Origin: Siderastrea siderea
Taxonomy: Eukaryota; Cnidaria; Anthozoa; Scleractinia; Rhizangiidae
Length of the DNA: 64,000 nucleotides
Assembly (NCBI GenBank): GCA_964030785.1
Contig: OZ034967.1
Span: forward strand, 55,589,265-55,653,264
Reading direction: 5' to 3'
Shown: positions 51,154 through 62,400 of the stretch, piece by piece
Position numbering within the stretch: the stretch's first letter is position 1
Layout: each line of letters opens with the position of its first letter
Translations under genes and position numbers: made by a program
The notes under the pieces: generated by a model
Database searches by the model: none
What the model was told of the DNA's origin: nothing
What the model saw: only the letters and a program-made list of their open reading frames with translations

Positions 51154-54100
51154 TTTTTTTTTCTTTTCTTTTAATTGAATGAAAGCAAAGCAAACTGCTT
51201 ACAATAACAAGTACACTACTTACAATGCTAATACACTACTTACATAATACATTACTAATACACTAATGAAAGTCACTTACTACATACTACTCAGTTACAT
51301 GTGGTGTTTGGCTTATTATATACATTTTACACTTGTAATATGCCACTTATTATACACTGTTTTCCTTAAATTGCATAACACTTGTAAAATAAAGCAATTA
51401 ATTAGTTAAATATTTGAACGACACGTAAAGCTTACATGCGAAAATAAAGAAAAAGGGGGGGGGGGGAGATTGCTATGAAAAGATAAGATATGACCTTATC
51501 TACTCAACAGAGTATGGAGAAGAGATAAAAGATCTCCTGCTGAATCGTTGCTTTAAAATTATGGATGAGTTGGAAATGTACGTGATGGGAAGAGGGTAAT
51601 AGGATACAATGAAAAGAAAAAGAAAAAGAGACCAACTACATCTATAAGTATATATGTACACCATATATATGTATATTGAAAAAAAAAAATCAGATGAGAT
51701 CTAACTAATATGGAAGGGTTCTAATTCTTTCTTGTAGAATTTTAAGTAAGATATAAAACTTTCTACAACTGGGATTTTTTCCTTACTTCTGCAAAGCCAA
51801 ATGTAGAATCTAGCAACAAGAAAAATTAGGTCAATTTTATTACCGTTCTTTGATGTTTCCGGCCTCAGACCCAGCACTGCAGATTCGCTGGGAACGCAAT
51901 TTTGGGATAAAATATTACATTGTTGGAGAAAAACGAAAACATGTTTCCAAAAGAGTTGTATTTTGTTACAGCACCAGAAAAGATGAAGGATTTTTTCCGG
52001 TTCCTCGTTACAAAAAGTGCACTTTACGTCATTTTTAAAACCCATTTTAACCAAGGCTGTATTTGTAGCCAAGGTGTGGTGCAAGAAACGAAAATTAAAC
52101 TCAATTAATTTAGTACTTTTGGTGCATTTGAGGGCAATTTGATACGTCTTTTGCCAGTCGAAATCATAACTATCTTGAGTAGCGTTGTACCATTTTAGTT
52201 GACTAGGTATTGGGGATTTGGTTTTCGCTTCTATAAGTATTTTATATGCCAGTCTGTTGGGTTTGTTGGATTTCAACATTACGGTTGCCAAAGATTCTTT
52301 TTTTTCGGCATTTTGTGTTAAAGCTTGGTTTTGTTTTCTCCAAAGCGTTTTGACAGCAGATACAATTCCACAAAAAGTAAGTGGGCAAACCTTAATATGA
52401 TACATCTGTTCAAATTCATTTAGGGAGAGGAAGACGTTTGGCTTCTCTTTGATGATTTGATTTACATAGTCAATGCCCGATTGATGCCAGTCTTTATAGT
52501 AGATTGGTTTGCCCATGATTCTAATCAGTGAATGGTGCCATAGGCTTTGCGCCAAAAATGAGTCGACAGAAGTTATTTGGTCTTGATAGTTCAGTTCAGC
52601 CCATATTTCCAGTATCTCTTTCAGGAAAGGGCTCAAGGATTTGGCAATCTTTTTTGTGTCAACTTTGTCAAGATTGCTCAGAACCGTAGCGCCACCAAGA
52701 TTCTCCAGCTCAGCGTCAATAAACAATTTCCATTTCCCCTTGTTATTCACATCCAAGTATTTTTTAATCCAGACGGATTTTAAAGCTTTATTGAAGGAGA
52801 TGATATCAATCATCTTGAGGCCCCCGTCTTGGTAATCGCGGATAATAACATTTCTCTTTATTTTGTCCCCTTTGCCATTCCAAAGGAAGTGGAAGAAGAG
52901 AACGTTTATTTCTTTTATAATCTGGTGGTTTGATGGTAGAGGCGATAAGAGATGAACTATTTGAGAGGCTATTAGACTTTTAATGACAGTGATTTTTCCA
53001 ATCAGGGTAAGTCTTCGGAGTGACCAGGTACCTAAGCAATTTCGCATTTTTTCTAGTTTTTCCGAGAAGTTAAGGTTTAATGTAGTCTCAGGAAAAATTG
53101 AGAACCAAACTCCAAGCGGTTTGACCTTTGAATTTTGCCAGTTCAAGTTATGTTCCTTACAAATAACTTCTTTTTTGCCTACATTTGAACCAATCCATAG
53201 AGCTTCAGTCTTCTTTTTATTTAATCTTAGGCCTGATATTTTGCTAAAGCAATCCAAGACTCTAAGAGCTTCAGAGAGAGACTTTTCTGAACCGTCAAGT
53301 ATAAGAGTTGTGTCATCAGCGTATTGACTTATTTTTATCTCGTTTTGTTTTACTGTCAATCCCTTAATGTCCGAGTCTTTTCTGATTTTTTTTGCAAGAA
53401 TCTCGGCTGAAAGAATAAAAAGGTATGGAGAAAGGGGGCAGCCTTGACGGACACCTCTGTGCACAGGAAAAAAGTTACTTGCCCAACCATTATTCAAGAT
53501 ACAACTTTCCGAGCCACAATAGAAGGTTTTAAACCATTGAACAATAGAAGGGCCGAAACCGAAGGAGACGAGGGTTTTCTGGATGAAGGGCCATTCTAGA
53601 GTGTCGAAAGCCTTTTCAAAGTCTAGAAAGAGCAACAGACCTGGGATATTTTTTGTAGCAGCGTAGTTAATTACGCTGTCTATTAGGCGTATGTTTTCGC
53701 CTATGAAGCGTCCTTTAATGAACCCAGACTGATCATTATTTATGAGTTTAGATAAGTGGGCCTTCAAACGATTAGCAATAGCCTTTGCTGCTATCTTATA
53801 ATCGCAGTTTAAAAGTGTTAACGGTCTCCAGTTACGAATATAATAGAGTTCTTCACTCTTCTTGGGAATAAGTTTAATGATACCTCGTCTTTGGGATACG
53901 GAAAGCTGACCGATCTCGAATCCATAGTTTAAGGCTTTTAAGAGAGGTTCCGAAATGTCGCTCCAAAACGTTTTGTAAAATTCAGAGGGCAGACCGTCAT
54001 TTCCTGGGCTTTTCCCGTTTCCCATGTCTTTCAATGCTGCAATGCATTCCGCGTCTGTTAAAAGGCCTTCAATGGAATCGCTTTCTTCCTTGTTTAAAAC

Positions 54101-55733
54101 CGTATCGTTCTCTTGAAAAAAGTGGTCCGTGTCTAATGGGATGGAGCCTGCTTGGATCTTAGATGAATATAGATCTTTATAAAAGGCTTCGCATTCGGTA
54201 AGGATTTCTTTGTCTGAAACCGCAAATTCGTTCTCGCTTTTCTTCAGTCTGCTTATTGTGCTCTGTTTATGATGCCTTTTTTCGAGACTCAAAAAATATT
54301 TCGTATTTTTTTCACCTTCGTTGTGCCACCGAGTTCTCGAGCGCAGAATAGCACCTTGAGTGCGTTGTTCGATGATTTTTTCGAGCTCGCAATTAAGATT
54401 ATCAATCTTTGCATGTAGCTGTGATTTTTGTACCTCGCTATTCGTCGTGTCGGTTGCGTCTATTTTCCTTTCAAGATCCGCTATCTCCTCGTGAAGAGCA
54501 TTTTCTCTGGACTTGGTTTTCGAGTTTTTGACGGTCGCATACGAGATTGATTTTTCTCGAACTTTCATTTTAATCATTTCCCAAAGTAGAGCTGGATTAA
54601 CCGAGTTATCCTCCTTGTATTCAATTTTAGTTTGGGAAATAATTGTTTTAATTTCTTTTAAGTATTCATCCTCGGCTAATAGAGAAGTGTTAAGTTTCCA
54701 AAAACCTCTTCCTCTTGGATTATGATGCAAGGCTATTTTAAGTGTTATTAGCGAATGATCAGTTTTATACCCAGGTGCAATGTCCGCTTGATTGGTATCA
54801 CAAATCAAATTTGAGCTAATTAGAAAAAAAATCGAGTCTACATTGTATTTCTGGTTTCCTTCGGCGCCACGTGTACCTGTGGCTGTCGGGATTAAGTATT
54901 CTCCAAATGTCAGTCAAATCCAGTTCTTCGCAAGCTTGCTTGACAACGTTCAAAGCATTTTGGTGTGTTCTTGGAAGACCACCTTTCTTATCTTCTTTTA
55001 CGTTTAGTACGAGATTGAAGTCGCCGCCTAATATTATTTCATCACATTGGAAATTTTCTAAGTGATCAAAAAAAGTTGTAAAAAAGATCGGGTCGTCATC
55101 ATTTGGAGCGTAAATGTTAGCAAGGGTGAATAGTTTTTCTTCAGCTTTAATGTCACATATTATATAACGTCCCGAGGGATCCGAGAAAATTTTCAAAATG
55201 TTCAAATTGAAGTTATTGTTGAAAAGAATACAAACACCAGCTGCGTTACTTGAGCAACAGCTAAAAAGTGCCTTGTAGCCCCATTCAGCTCTCCATTTGT
55301 CAACATTATTTTCAGTACAGTGCACCTCTTGTAAGAAGTAAATTGACTGTTGTCTTTCTCTGAGCCAATTAAAGGTCTCTCTTCTCTTATTGTTATTCCC
55401 TATTCCCCTCACATTGATGGAAGCAATTTTTAGATCAGACAGATTTGACGGCTGTTATTGTATGTTGAAAAAGGACGATTCAGCAGAGTTGAGATTTTAT
55501 ATTTTAACTTAGCACCTTTTGAGTTGAAGCGGTCAAGACAAGTAGTATATATTAAAAGATGGCTGTGGATAAAACCATGCTATAAAGAACAGCATATCGG
55601 ATCTATAAAAAAAGACCTACGGTCCAAAAAACATACATACAGTAGAACAATATCAGTAAAGGACCGCAAACGAAAATGCTGCACGTGTACGTAGGATCTA
55701 GTAAACCAGACCTAATCAGCCAAGAAATACTCA
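51154..55733 (-). mobile_element. L1-type non-LTR retrotransposon, nearly full ORF2, no ORF1 seen
   Basis: The minus-strand element has an A-rich tail (T-run at 51154-51172 on the plus strand), a 3' UTR of about 530 bp with degenerate TACACTACTTACA repeats, and one long ORF2. Between the ORF2 start and 55733 there are about 280 bp with no ORF1, so the 5' end is probably truncated or ORF1 is lost. Terminal duplications next to the tail were not found. Confidence 0.85.
51701..55454 (-). pseudogene. L1-type ORF2 (endonuclease, reverse transcriptase, zinc knuckle), one frameshift
   Basis: The upstream frame (55454-54816) is an APE-type endonuclease: KIASINVRGIG, FLQEVHCTE, YAPNDDDP, GGDFNLV, then RLDFF. 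The downstream frame (54808-51701, 1035 codons) is the reverse transcriptase: LIPKK, FLDFEKAFD, GVRQGCPLSP and the catalytic YADD at 53313-53327. It ends with a C-x2-C-x8-H-x4-C knuckle (CTFCNEEPEKILHLFWC). The two frames are offset by one base at an eight-T run near 54827-54834, after the RLDFF motif. Repair of that slip would give one continuous ORF2, so the copy is young but broken unless the base is a sequencing or assembly error. Assignment to the L1/Tx1 group is from EN-RT-knuckle order. Confidence 0.9.
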
Positions 55734-55839
55734 AATGACAAACATAACAGCAAGGCTGATCTGACTACGTAGAAAGATTTGACTCTGCAAGACATCAACA
55801 CGACACTAATAGAACTTCAACAGAGCAGGGTTGCAGCCG
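55734..55839. repeat. 106-bp direct repeat, right copy
   Basis: Same sequence as 50824-50929, beginning ATGACAAACATAACAG. It is followed by a small GCAGGGTT tandem (55840-55865). Confidence 0.85.
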
Positions 55840-56326
55840 CGCGCAGGGTTGCAGGGTTGCAGAGCCCGCGCGGAGACTAAGTCTACTGACTTCCGTAAAT
55901 TCAGGAATGTGCGTTGCATTTTATGAGACGGCCGTACGTGCCTAGCACGTGCACCGCCTAACAACAAAACAAACTGGATTGAAGCCGTTCAAAAATTCGC
56001 CGGAAATAGTTCTGGTGTTTCTTTCTTGGCTCCCCGCAGCAAAGCTCTAGGAAAACTGGAAACGAGGTTAGGCAGCGGATTTGACCAGCGGTTTCTGTGT
56101 TAGCGTCACTTCGTGGCGACCATTTTGAAATTACACGAAGGTGAGATGTTATTTTCTTCAACGTCCAACGAGAATTTGCTCCGTTTGATTGCTGGAATAG
56201 TTCTTGTAGTTAGCCTTCGAAGACCAGGAGAACACTTTGCAAAATATTGGTAGTCTGTGAACCGCTGGTGATCGCTCGAAGACTCGTGTAGAGTAACCAC
56301 TTGCATCGCACGCAAATGTGAAATTA
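55840..56326. other. Intergenic, nothing recognised
   Basis: No gene or structured repeat beyond the short GCAGGGTT tandem at its left edge. Confidence 0.5.
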
Positions 56327-56802
56327 TGCGCCGATCAATTCGAAACTTCAACATCCCCCCCCGGGCATACCCCGGGCATTTGACTGTGCTGCGTGCCCGG
56401 GGAGGAGGGAATTTGAACGTTGCGTTGGAAGGGTGGGGAATTTGAACCGGATTTATCTCTTGTTCTGACGTAATAGGCCTGTGATTTGTTTCGGTTTTTG
56501 CAGGTCTGACAGATTTACAAGATAGAATTTCGCCTTTGTTAGTGAATAACTCCTTGAAAAGCGTCTTTAATAGAAGATTGAAGGTGTCATTACAGCATAT
56601 CTTTCTCTGAAAGGCATGTAAAGTGCTTGATTGGAGACCAAATTTGTCTTTGAGGAGAGGCGTTCAGTACTACTTGGTGGGGCATTTGAACGGCTTTCTT
56701 GCCCCGAGGGGAGGGAATTTGAACAAGCCAATCTTCAAAAGTTCAAATGCCCGGGGGGTTGCCTGGGGGGGGGGATGTTGAACTTTCGAATTGATCGGCG
56801 CA
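56327..56802. mobile_element. MITE with TTA target duplication (PIF/Harbinger-like)
   Basis: The TIR TGCGCCGATCAATTCGAA, followed by CTTCAACATCCCCCCC, is mirrored at the right end, with TTA at 56324-56326 and 56803-56805. The interior repeats GGGAATTTGAAC and GCCCGGGG motifs. Non-coding. Confidence 0.75.
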
Positions 56803-56805
56803 TTA

Positions 56806-57153
56806 CTGATTTGTGGATTTATAAACTGGCGGGATATTTGAACCTGAAGACGCTTCGATGGGGCTGGTAAAGGTTTTTCTCCTATTCTGGATTGGATCTA
56901 CCCACTGACAGAAGACAATTACAGATTTGTAACCAAGGTAAGCCGTCTTTCTTTTAGTCTAAATGTAGATGATGTAGCTTATGTTTTCAGTTTTGTTAAC
57001 GAACTTCACTCAACCCTTTCTCTCTTCCAAGAGTGCCACATTTTAACAATTAAACTAAGAAAATTTTCGAAATTCTACTGTGTAATTAAGCTTTTGAAAT
57101 CATATTGCCTATTACGTGTACCTTGCTGAAAGCTTTGAGAAGGGACCGATTAC
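56806..57153. other. Intergenic, nothing recognised
   Basis: AT-rich, no ORF or repeat ends. It abuts the 247-bp tandem array. Confidence 0.5.
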
Positions 57154-57261
57154 ATGAAATTCATATCTTTGAACTGCGGAATGAAGAAATAAATGTAAAG
57201 AAGATCCTCGCAGTTATTAACGCAACTTATGCAGTTGCGAAAAGAAAGCCTGAAAAAATCA

Positions 57262-57332
57262 GGCTTGCCGGGATTTGAACCCTGACCTCTGCGATACCGG
57301 TGCAGCGCTCTTACCAACTGAGCTAACAAGCC
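57262..57332 (-). tRNA. tRNA-Thr(GGU)-like, copy 1
   Basis: Read on the minus strand: acceptor GGCTTG/CAAGCC, D arm TTAGCTCAGTTGGTAAGAGC (good A box), anticodon stem CTGCA/CGCAG with loop CCGGTAT, T arm GGGTTCAAATCCC (good B box). The loop puts GGT in the anticodon position. Position 33 is C instead of the near-universal T, and the anticodon and T stems have mismatches. It may be a tRNA pseudogene or a tRNA-derived repeat. Confidence 0.6.
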
Positions 57333-57508
57333 AACTGGGAGCTGGTCATTAAATTGGTTTGTAATATACCCAGGAAAGATGAAGGTGAAATTATGAACAT
57401 ATGAAATTCATATATTTGAACTGCGGAATGAAGAAATAAATGTAAAGAAGATCCTCGCAGTTATTAACGCAACTTATGCAGTTGCGAAAAGAAAGCCTGA
57501 AAAAATCA

Positions 57509-57579
57509 GGCTTGCCGGGATTTGAACCCTGACCTCTGCGATACCGGTGCAGCGCTCTTACCAACTGAGCTAACAAGCC
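57509..57579 (-). tRNA. tRNA-Thr(GGU)-like, copy 2
   Basis: The sequence of this 71-nt copy is identical to copy 1, in the second 247-bp unit. Confidence 0.6.
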
Positions 57580-57755
57580 AACTGGGAGCTGGTCATTAAA
57601 TTGGTTTGTAATATACCCAGGAAAGATGAAGGTGAAATTATGAACATATGAAATTCATATATTTGAACTGCGGAATGAAGAAATAAATGTAAAGAAGATC
57701 CTCGCAGTTAGTAACGCAACTTATGCAGTTGCGAAAAGAAAGCCTGAAAAAATCA

Positions 57756-57826
57756 GGCTTGCCGGAATTCGAACCCTAACCTCTGCAATACCGGTGCAGC
57801 GCTCTAACCAATTGAGCTAACAAGCC
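57756..57826 (-). tRNA. tRNA-Thr(GGU)-like, copy 3, decayed
   Basis: It has the same layout as copies 1 and 2, with substitutions in the D arm (AATTGGTTAG), anticodon stem and T arm (GGGTTCGAATTCC). Probably a pseudogene. Confidence 0.5.
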
Positions 57827-57929
57827 AGCTGGGAGCTGGTCATTAAATTGGTTCGTAATACACCCGGGAAAGATGAACGTGAAATTATGAACATATGAAA
57901 TTCATATATTTGAACTGCGGAATGAAGAA

Positions 57930-58982
57930 ACGATAGCACAGAAACCTTGATTTGGAGCCACATACCCCTTTATTGTCTTCAGGATGTAGGAGGTTTGTTC
58001 CTCCTTCAATGTAACTTTGACTTAAAGCTGCTCAAAACAGATATACCGATTGATTTTTACAAAGAAGCCCTAAAAGCCTGGCAAAAAATAAACAGTAGAA
58101 CCCCCCGCACCAAAGAACAAGTATTAAACGAAATTGTTTGGAACAATCGCTTCATTAAAATAGAGGGTTATTCAGTTTATTACAAAAAATGGCACGAGGC
58201 AGGCGTAACCAAAGTTGAAGACATTTTTCTAGGCAACACTTTCCTACCATTTAATGATTTCTGCAACAAATATAAAATAAAAACTAACTTCTTAAAATAC
58301 TATGGCTTATGCCATGCAGTCCCTCAAGAGTGGGTAGACATTCTTAAAGGAAAGGCCGTTGTTCCCGTGGAAAAAAGTGCGGATCAGGACAAAATACCGT
58401 TAGATCAAATATCCTGCAAGCTTACAACCAAATTTCTGGTTAAAAACAAATTTGTAGCTCCCACAGCTGAACGACAGATGAGAAATGCCAATCTAGACGA
58501 GGTGACGATACAACGAATCTACAGTCTTCCTTTTAAGGTCACTAAAGACTGTCACCAGACTTTCAATTTTCCAGTTTAAAATAGTCCATCACATTTTACC
58601 CACTAACGCGTCGCTACGTTGGGACTCACTCAGAGAGAATGATAAATGCCACCTCTGTAAAGAAAGAGAAACCTTAATCCATCTTTTTGTCACCTGCCCC
58701 ATAGTACAGATTTTCTGGTCTTGCTTCGTTAATTGGTGGAACACTAAAAACCAAGATGAAATTAATCTTGATGAAAACGATATAATATACGGTGTAACTA
58801 CCAACTTCCCTCTTCGCCTTGGTTTAAACATCTGCTTGATAATAGCAAAACAATATATATATATATACCGCTTCAAGAAAGGAAGAAGATTACTACTGGG
58901 ATGCTTTTATCAATTTATGACTATTCTGACAAATAAAATTGAAATTGAGAAACATAAAGCCAAGCTACAAATAATTATTTAA
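57930..58982 (+). pseudogene. 5'-truncated L1-type ORF2 3' end
   Basis: A plus-strand frame (57947-58579) matches the region after the reverse transcriptase of L1-type ORF2 (VWNNRFIKIEG, YYKKWHEAGV). The protein continues in another frame from about 58553 (KIVHHILPTNASLRW) to a TAA at 58980-58982. That part includes a C-x2-C-x8-H-x4-C knuckle (CHLCKERETLIHLFVTC) and a TA microsatellite at about 58852-58866. The catalytic domain is absent. It is a dead 3' fragment starting right after the tRNA tandem array, and it belongs to a different subfamily from the minus-strand element. Confidence 0.85.
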
Positions 58983-59059
58983 AAAGGAAAGTAGGCACCA
59001 AAAGGAAACCCTCGCACAATCTGTGCACATAATCTATTTAGACAAATTTAGATACTTTA

Positions 59060-59251
59060 TGTAACGTTGTTCGTATGTAGAACAGAGAAGAATCAACCAG
59101 AACTGGAGATACAAACCGCTGTGTTTATTCTACACTCTCGACTGCGGCTACAAAGTCAAAAGCGGAAAGCATGGTCTGAACCGTTACCATGGCAATGTCA
59201 GTCATGAAACTTAGACCGGAAGCGAATCAATCAAATAGGGATATCGTTACA
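59060..59251 (-). repeat. 3' LTR
   Basis: 192 bp, TGTAACG...CGTTACA, preceded on the minus strand by the purine tract. Confidence 0.95.
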
Positions 59252-59263
59252 TCTTCCCTTCTT
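59252..59263 (-). promoter_or_regulatory. Polypurine tract
   Basis: AAGAAGGGAAGA on the minus strand, directly before the 3' LTR. It would prime plus-strand DNA synthesis. Confidence 0.8.
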
Positions 59264-59433
59264 ACAAAAAAAAAATGAACAATGAATAAAGCGCAAACAA
59301 ATAACGATCTCCAAGTCACAGACCTATTCAAATCAACAATAAAGAAAATGAAAGAAATGCTTTGTCATGTCCATTTTCTCTCGACAATGTCTCACACTAG
59401 TTTGCCGTTCACTCTTGACAATGTCTCATACAA

Positions 59434-62400
59434 CTAGTGGTCCGCAAAGCGTGCAGGGGGTCTAACGACTCGTCCACTTCGTGTTCTAGTAGCTGGTGGA
59501 GAAGTCTCCTGCTTGTTTTGTGCAGAAGGTTTCGCTGGGGGCTTCTGCACTGGTGCTGCATGTGGTAGGTCTTGACTCTCACTAGTACCGGGGGTGGCAG
59601 GTGGCACTGGTACTTTATCAGGTGGATCTCGAGAGCTTGGTTTGGGTCTCGGAGGCAGCACCATCTCAAACCTGCTGTCACGTGTTGTTTCGCGTGTGCG
59701 CCTGAGGTGACGCCTGTTTCTTCTGTATACCCGTCCATCTTCGGTTCGGACTTGGTAAGATCTGATGTCGACTTTTCCTTCTACTCTTGCAAGAGTCCAT
59801 TCCTTTCTCTTTCGTAGTTTGGACGGTTGCGGCTGTATTCGAACTAGGTCCCCAGGTAGTAACTCTTCTAGTTCTTTAGCACCTCTGTCATAATACATGG
59901 CCTGCTTTGCCTTCTTAAGGGTCAACTTGTCCTCGACTTCCTTCGGAATCTTGGGCTTCAGCAGGTGGTTAGAGGTGGGAAGGAGAGTTTTCGTTCTTCG
60001 ACCAAATAGCCGCTGGGCAGGTGAAGAGTTTAGGCCTTCTGTTGGAGTGTTCCTCCAATCTAACAGTGACAGATATGGGTCCCGCTTGGATTTGGCTGCC
60101 TTCTCTAGGAGTGATTCGGCTGTCTTGACGGCATTCTCCGCTTTTCCATTTGACTGAGCATACATGGGGGAACTGGTCACATGTTCAAAGCCATAAGTGC
60201 TGGCAAACTCATGAAAGCTATCAGATGCAAATGGCTGTCCATTGTCTGACACGACTTGATCTGGTATGCCATGCCTGGCTAGATGGGCTTTCAGCTTCCT
60301 GATAACTTCTACAGCTGTTTTTGTGGTTAGGCTGTCCACTTCAAAGAAGCTCGAGTAATAATCAGTAGTGACCATGTAATCTCTTCCATTCAGCTGGAAC
60401 AGGTCCACGGCTATCTTTTCCCACGGTCGGGTTGGTATCTCGTGACAGATCATTGGCTCTTTGGTTTGTTCTCTTGGTTGACTGTTACAGACGTTGCATT
60501 GAGCGATGCAGTTCTCTATGTCTCTGTTCATTCCTGGCCAATACAACACCTCTCTTGCTCTACGTAAGCAGCCCTGAATGCCTATGTGACTTGCATGGAT
60601 CCTAGTCTTCATTTCTTCTCTCGCACTTTCAGGTACAACCAACCGTTCACCTTTGAACACCAGTCCATTTTGGAGTGTCAATTCTTCACGAAAAGGAAAG
60701 TAATCTTTAATTCTTGCTGGAAGGAGGTCTTTGTTCTCTGGCCAACCTTCTCTTATGGTAGTCTTGAGTTCTTTCATGACTGGGTCTGATTCAGTAGCAG
60801 TGCGAATGATATTCTGTGTCGTCTCGGACACTGGGAGGTACTGGACCATGTTGATACTCTCTGTATCCTTCTCTGCTTCTCCTCTTGTGTCTTCAACAGC
60901 CGACGATTGAACAAATGCTCTACTGAGTGTATCTGCCAAATACATCTCGGATCCCTTCTTATAGGTAACTTTAAGGTCATACTTCTGGAGACGCAGCATC
61001 ATGCGTTGTAGACGTTTTGGGGCACTGATTAAGCTCTTCTTGAAGATACTTTCAAGGGGCTTGTGGTCTGTTTCTATCTTGACTGGTCTTCCTTGAACAT
61101 ACTGTTCGAACCGTTCAAGCCCAAACACAATGGCAAGAAGTTCTTTCTCAATCTGCGCATAATTGATTTCTGCAGACGTCATCGCTCTTGAGGCATAGCC
61201 CACTGGCTGGCCATCTTGCATGAGGCACGCACCAAGACCTTTGTCAGATGCATCACACTGGAGTTCAGTGTCCGCTTTGGGATCAAAGTACTTAAGTACT
61301 GGAGACTCTACGATCAGTTGCTTGACCCGCTTAAAACTTCGACCTTGAATTTCTTCGTCCCACAGGAACTGGTTTTCTTCTTTGAGGAGCTCTCTCAACG
61401 GGGCAGTGGCTTCGGAGAGATTAGGAGCAAATTTCTGAAGGTAATTAACCATACCAAGTAGCCTCTTCACATCTTGCTTGCTTTCCGGGGTTGGCATCTC
61501 CTGAACCCCTTGGATCTTAGCTGGATCCGGCTTCAAGCCTTCTTCAGATATGACATGGCCCATAAAGGAAACTTCGGGGAGGCGGAACTTGCACTTCTCT
61601 TTGTTTAGCTTAATGCCTTTGCTCTTACAACGTTCTAAAAGGGTGATGAGCCGCTGGTCATGGTTTTCAATGGCTTCTGCTTTAGTTTCACCAACTCCAT
61701 AGATCAAGATGTCATCAAAGATAGGCACAACTCCCTGAAGTCCTGCCAGGGCGGTGTCGAGGCGTCGCTGGAACTCTTCGGGTGCGGGTGAAATACCGAA
61801 TGGCATTCGGGTCCAACGGTATCGACCCCATGGGGTTCCAAAGGTTGTGAGAAAGCTGCTGTCAGTGTCCAACTGGACATGCCAAAATCCATTCTTGGCG
61901 TCTACTACACTAAAGACCTTTGCCTTTGACAACTCAGGTAACAAATCATCAATTACAGGAAGTGGATAATGGTTGCGCTTGAGGGCCTGGTTCAGAGGCT
62001 TTGGATCAATACACAGACGTATTTTGCCATTACTCTTCATAACAACCACCATTGACGACACCCAGTCTGTTGGAGTATCAACTGGCTTGAGAATTTCTTG
62101 GGCTACGAGGCGGTCAATTTCTTGCTTCAGAGGTTCCTTCACAGCAAGCGGTACCTTTTGCACAGGCAGAATCACAGGTGGAACGGTCTTATCTACAGTA
62201 AGATGAAGTTTTTCTTCTAACTTGCCCTCTCCTGTGAAGACATCTTTGTAGGCAGCAAGGACACTGGACCAATTAGGAGTGTCACCAGATACTAACATAA
62301 CGTTGTCAACATTGACTGACATAAGGCTAAATTGCAGTATGGACGGCGCACCCAGAAGTGCTTTAAATCCATTTGATACCACTGTGTACTCTATGAGATA

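Larger units (their letters stand above)
57154..57894. repeat. Three tandem 247-bp units, each with a tRNA-like gene
   Basis: ATGAAATTCATAT recurs at 57154, 57401, 57648 and 57895, exactly 247 bp apart. The first two units are almost identical; the third has several substitutions, including in the tRNA part. Each unit contains one minus-strand tRNA-like sequence. Confidence 0.93.

Noticed and set aside
50824..55839. Treating the 106-bp repeats as the TSD of the L1-type element
   Set aside because: The left copy does not abut the A-rich tail and the sequence between is unrelated fold-back repeat. It is kept as an open observation instead.
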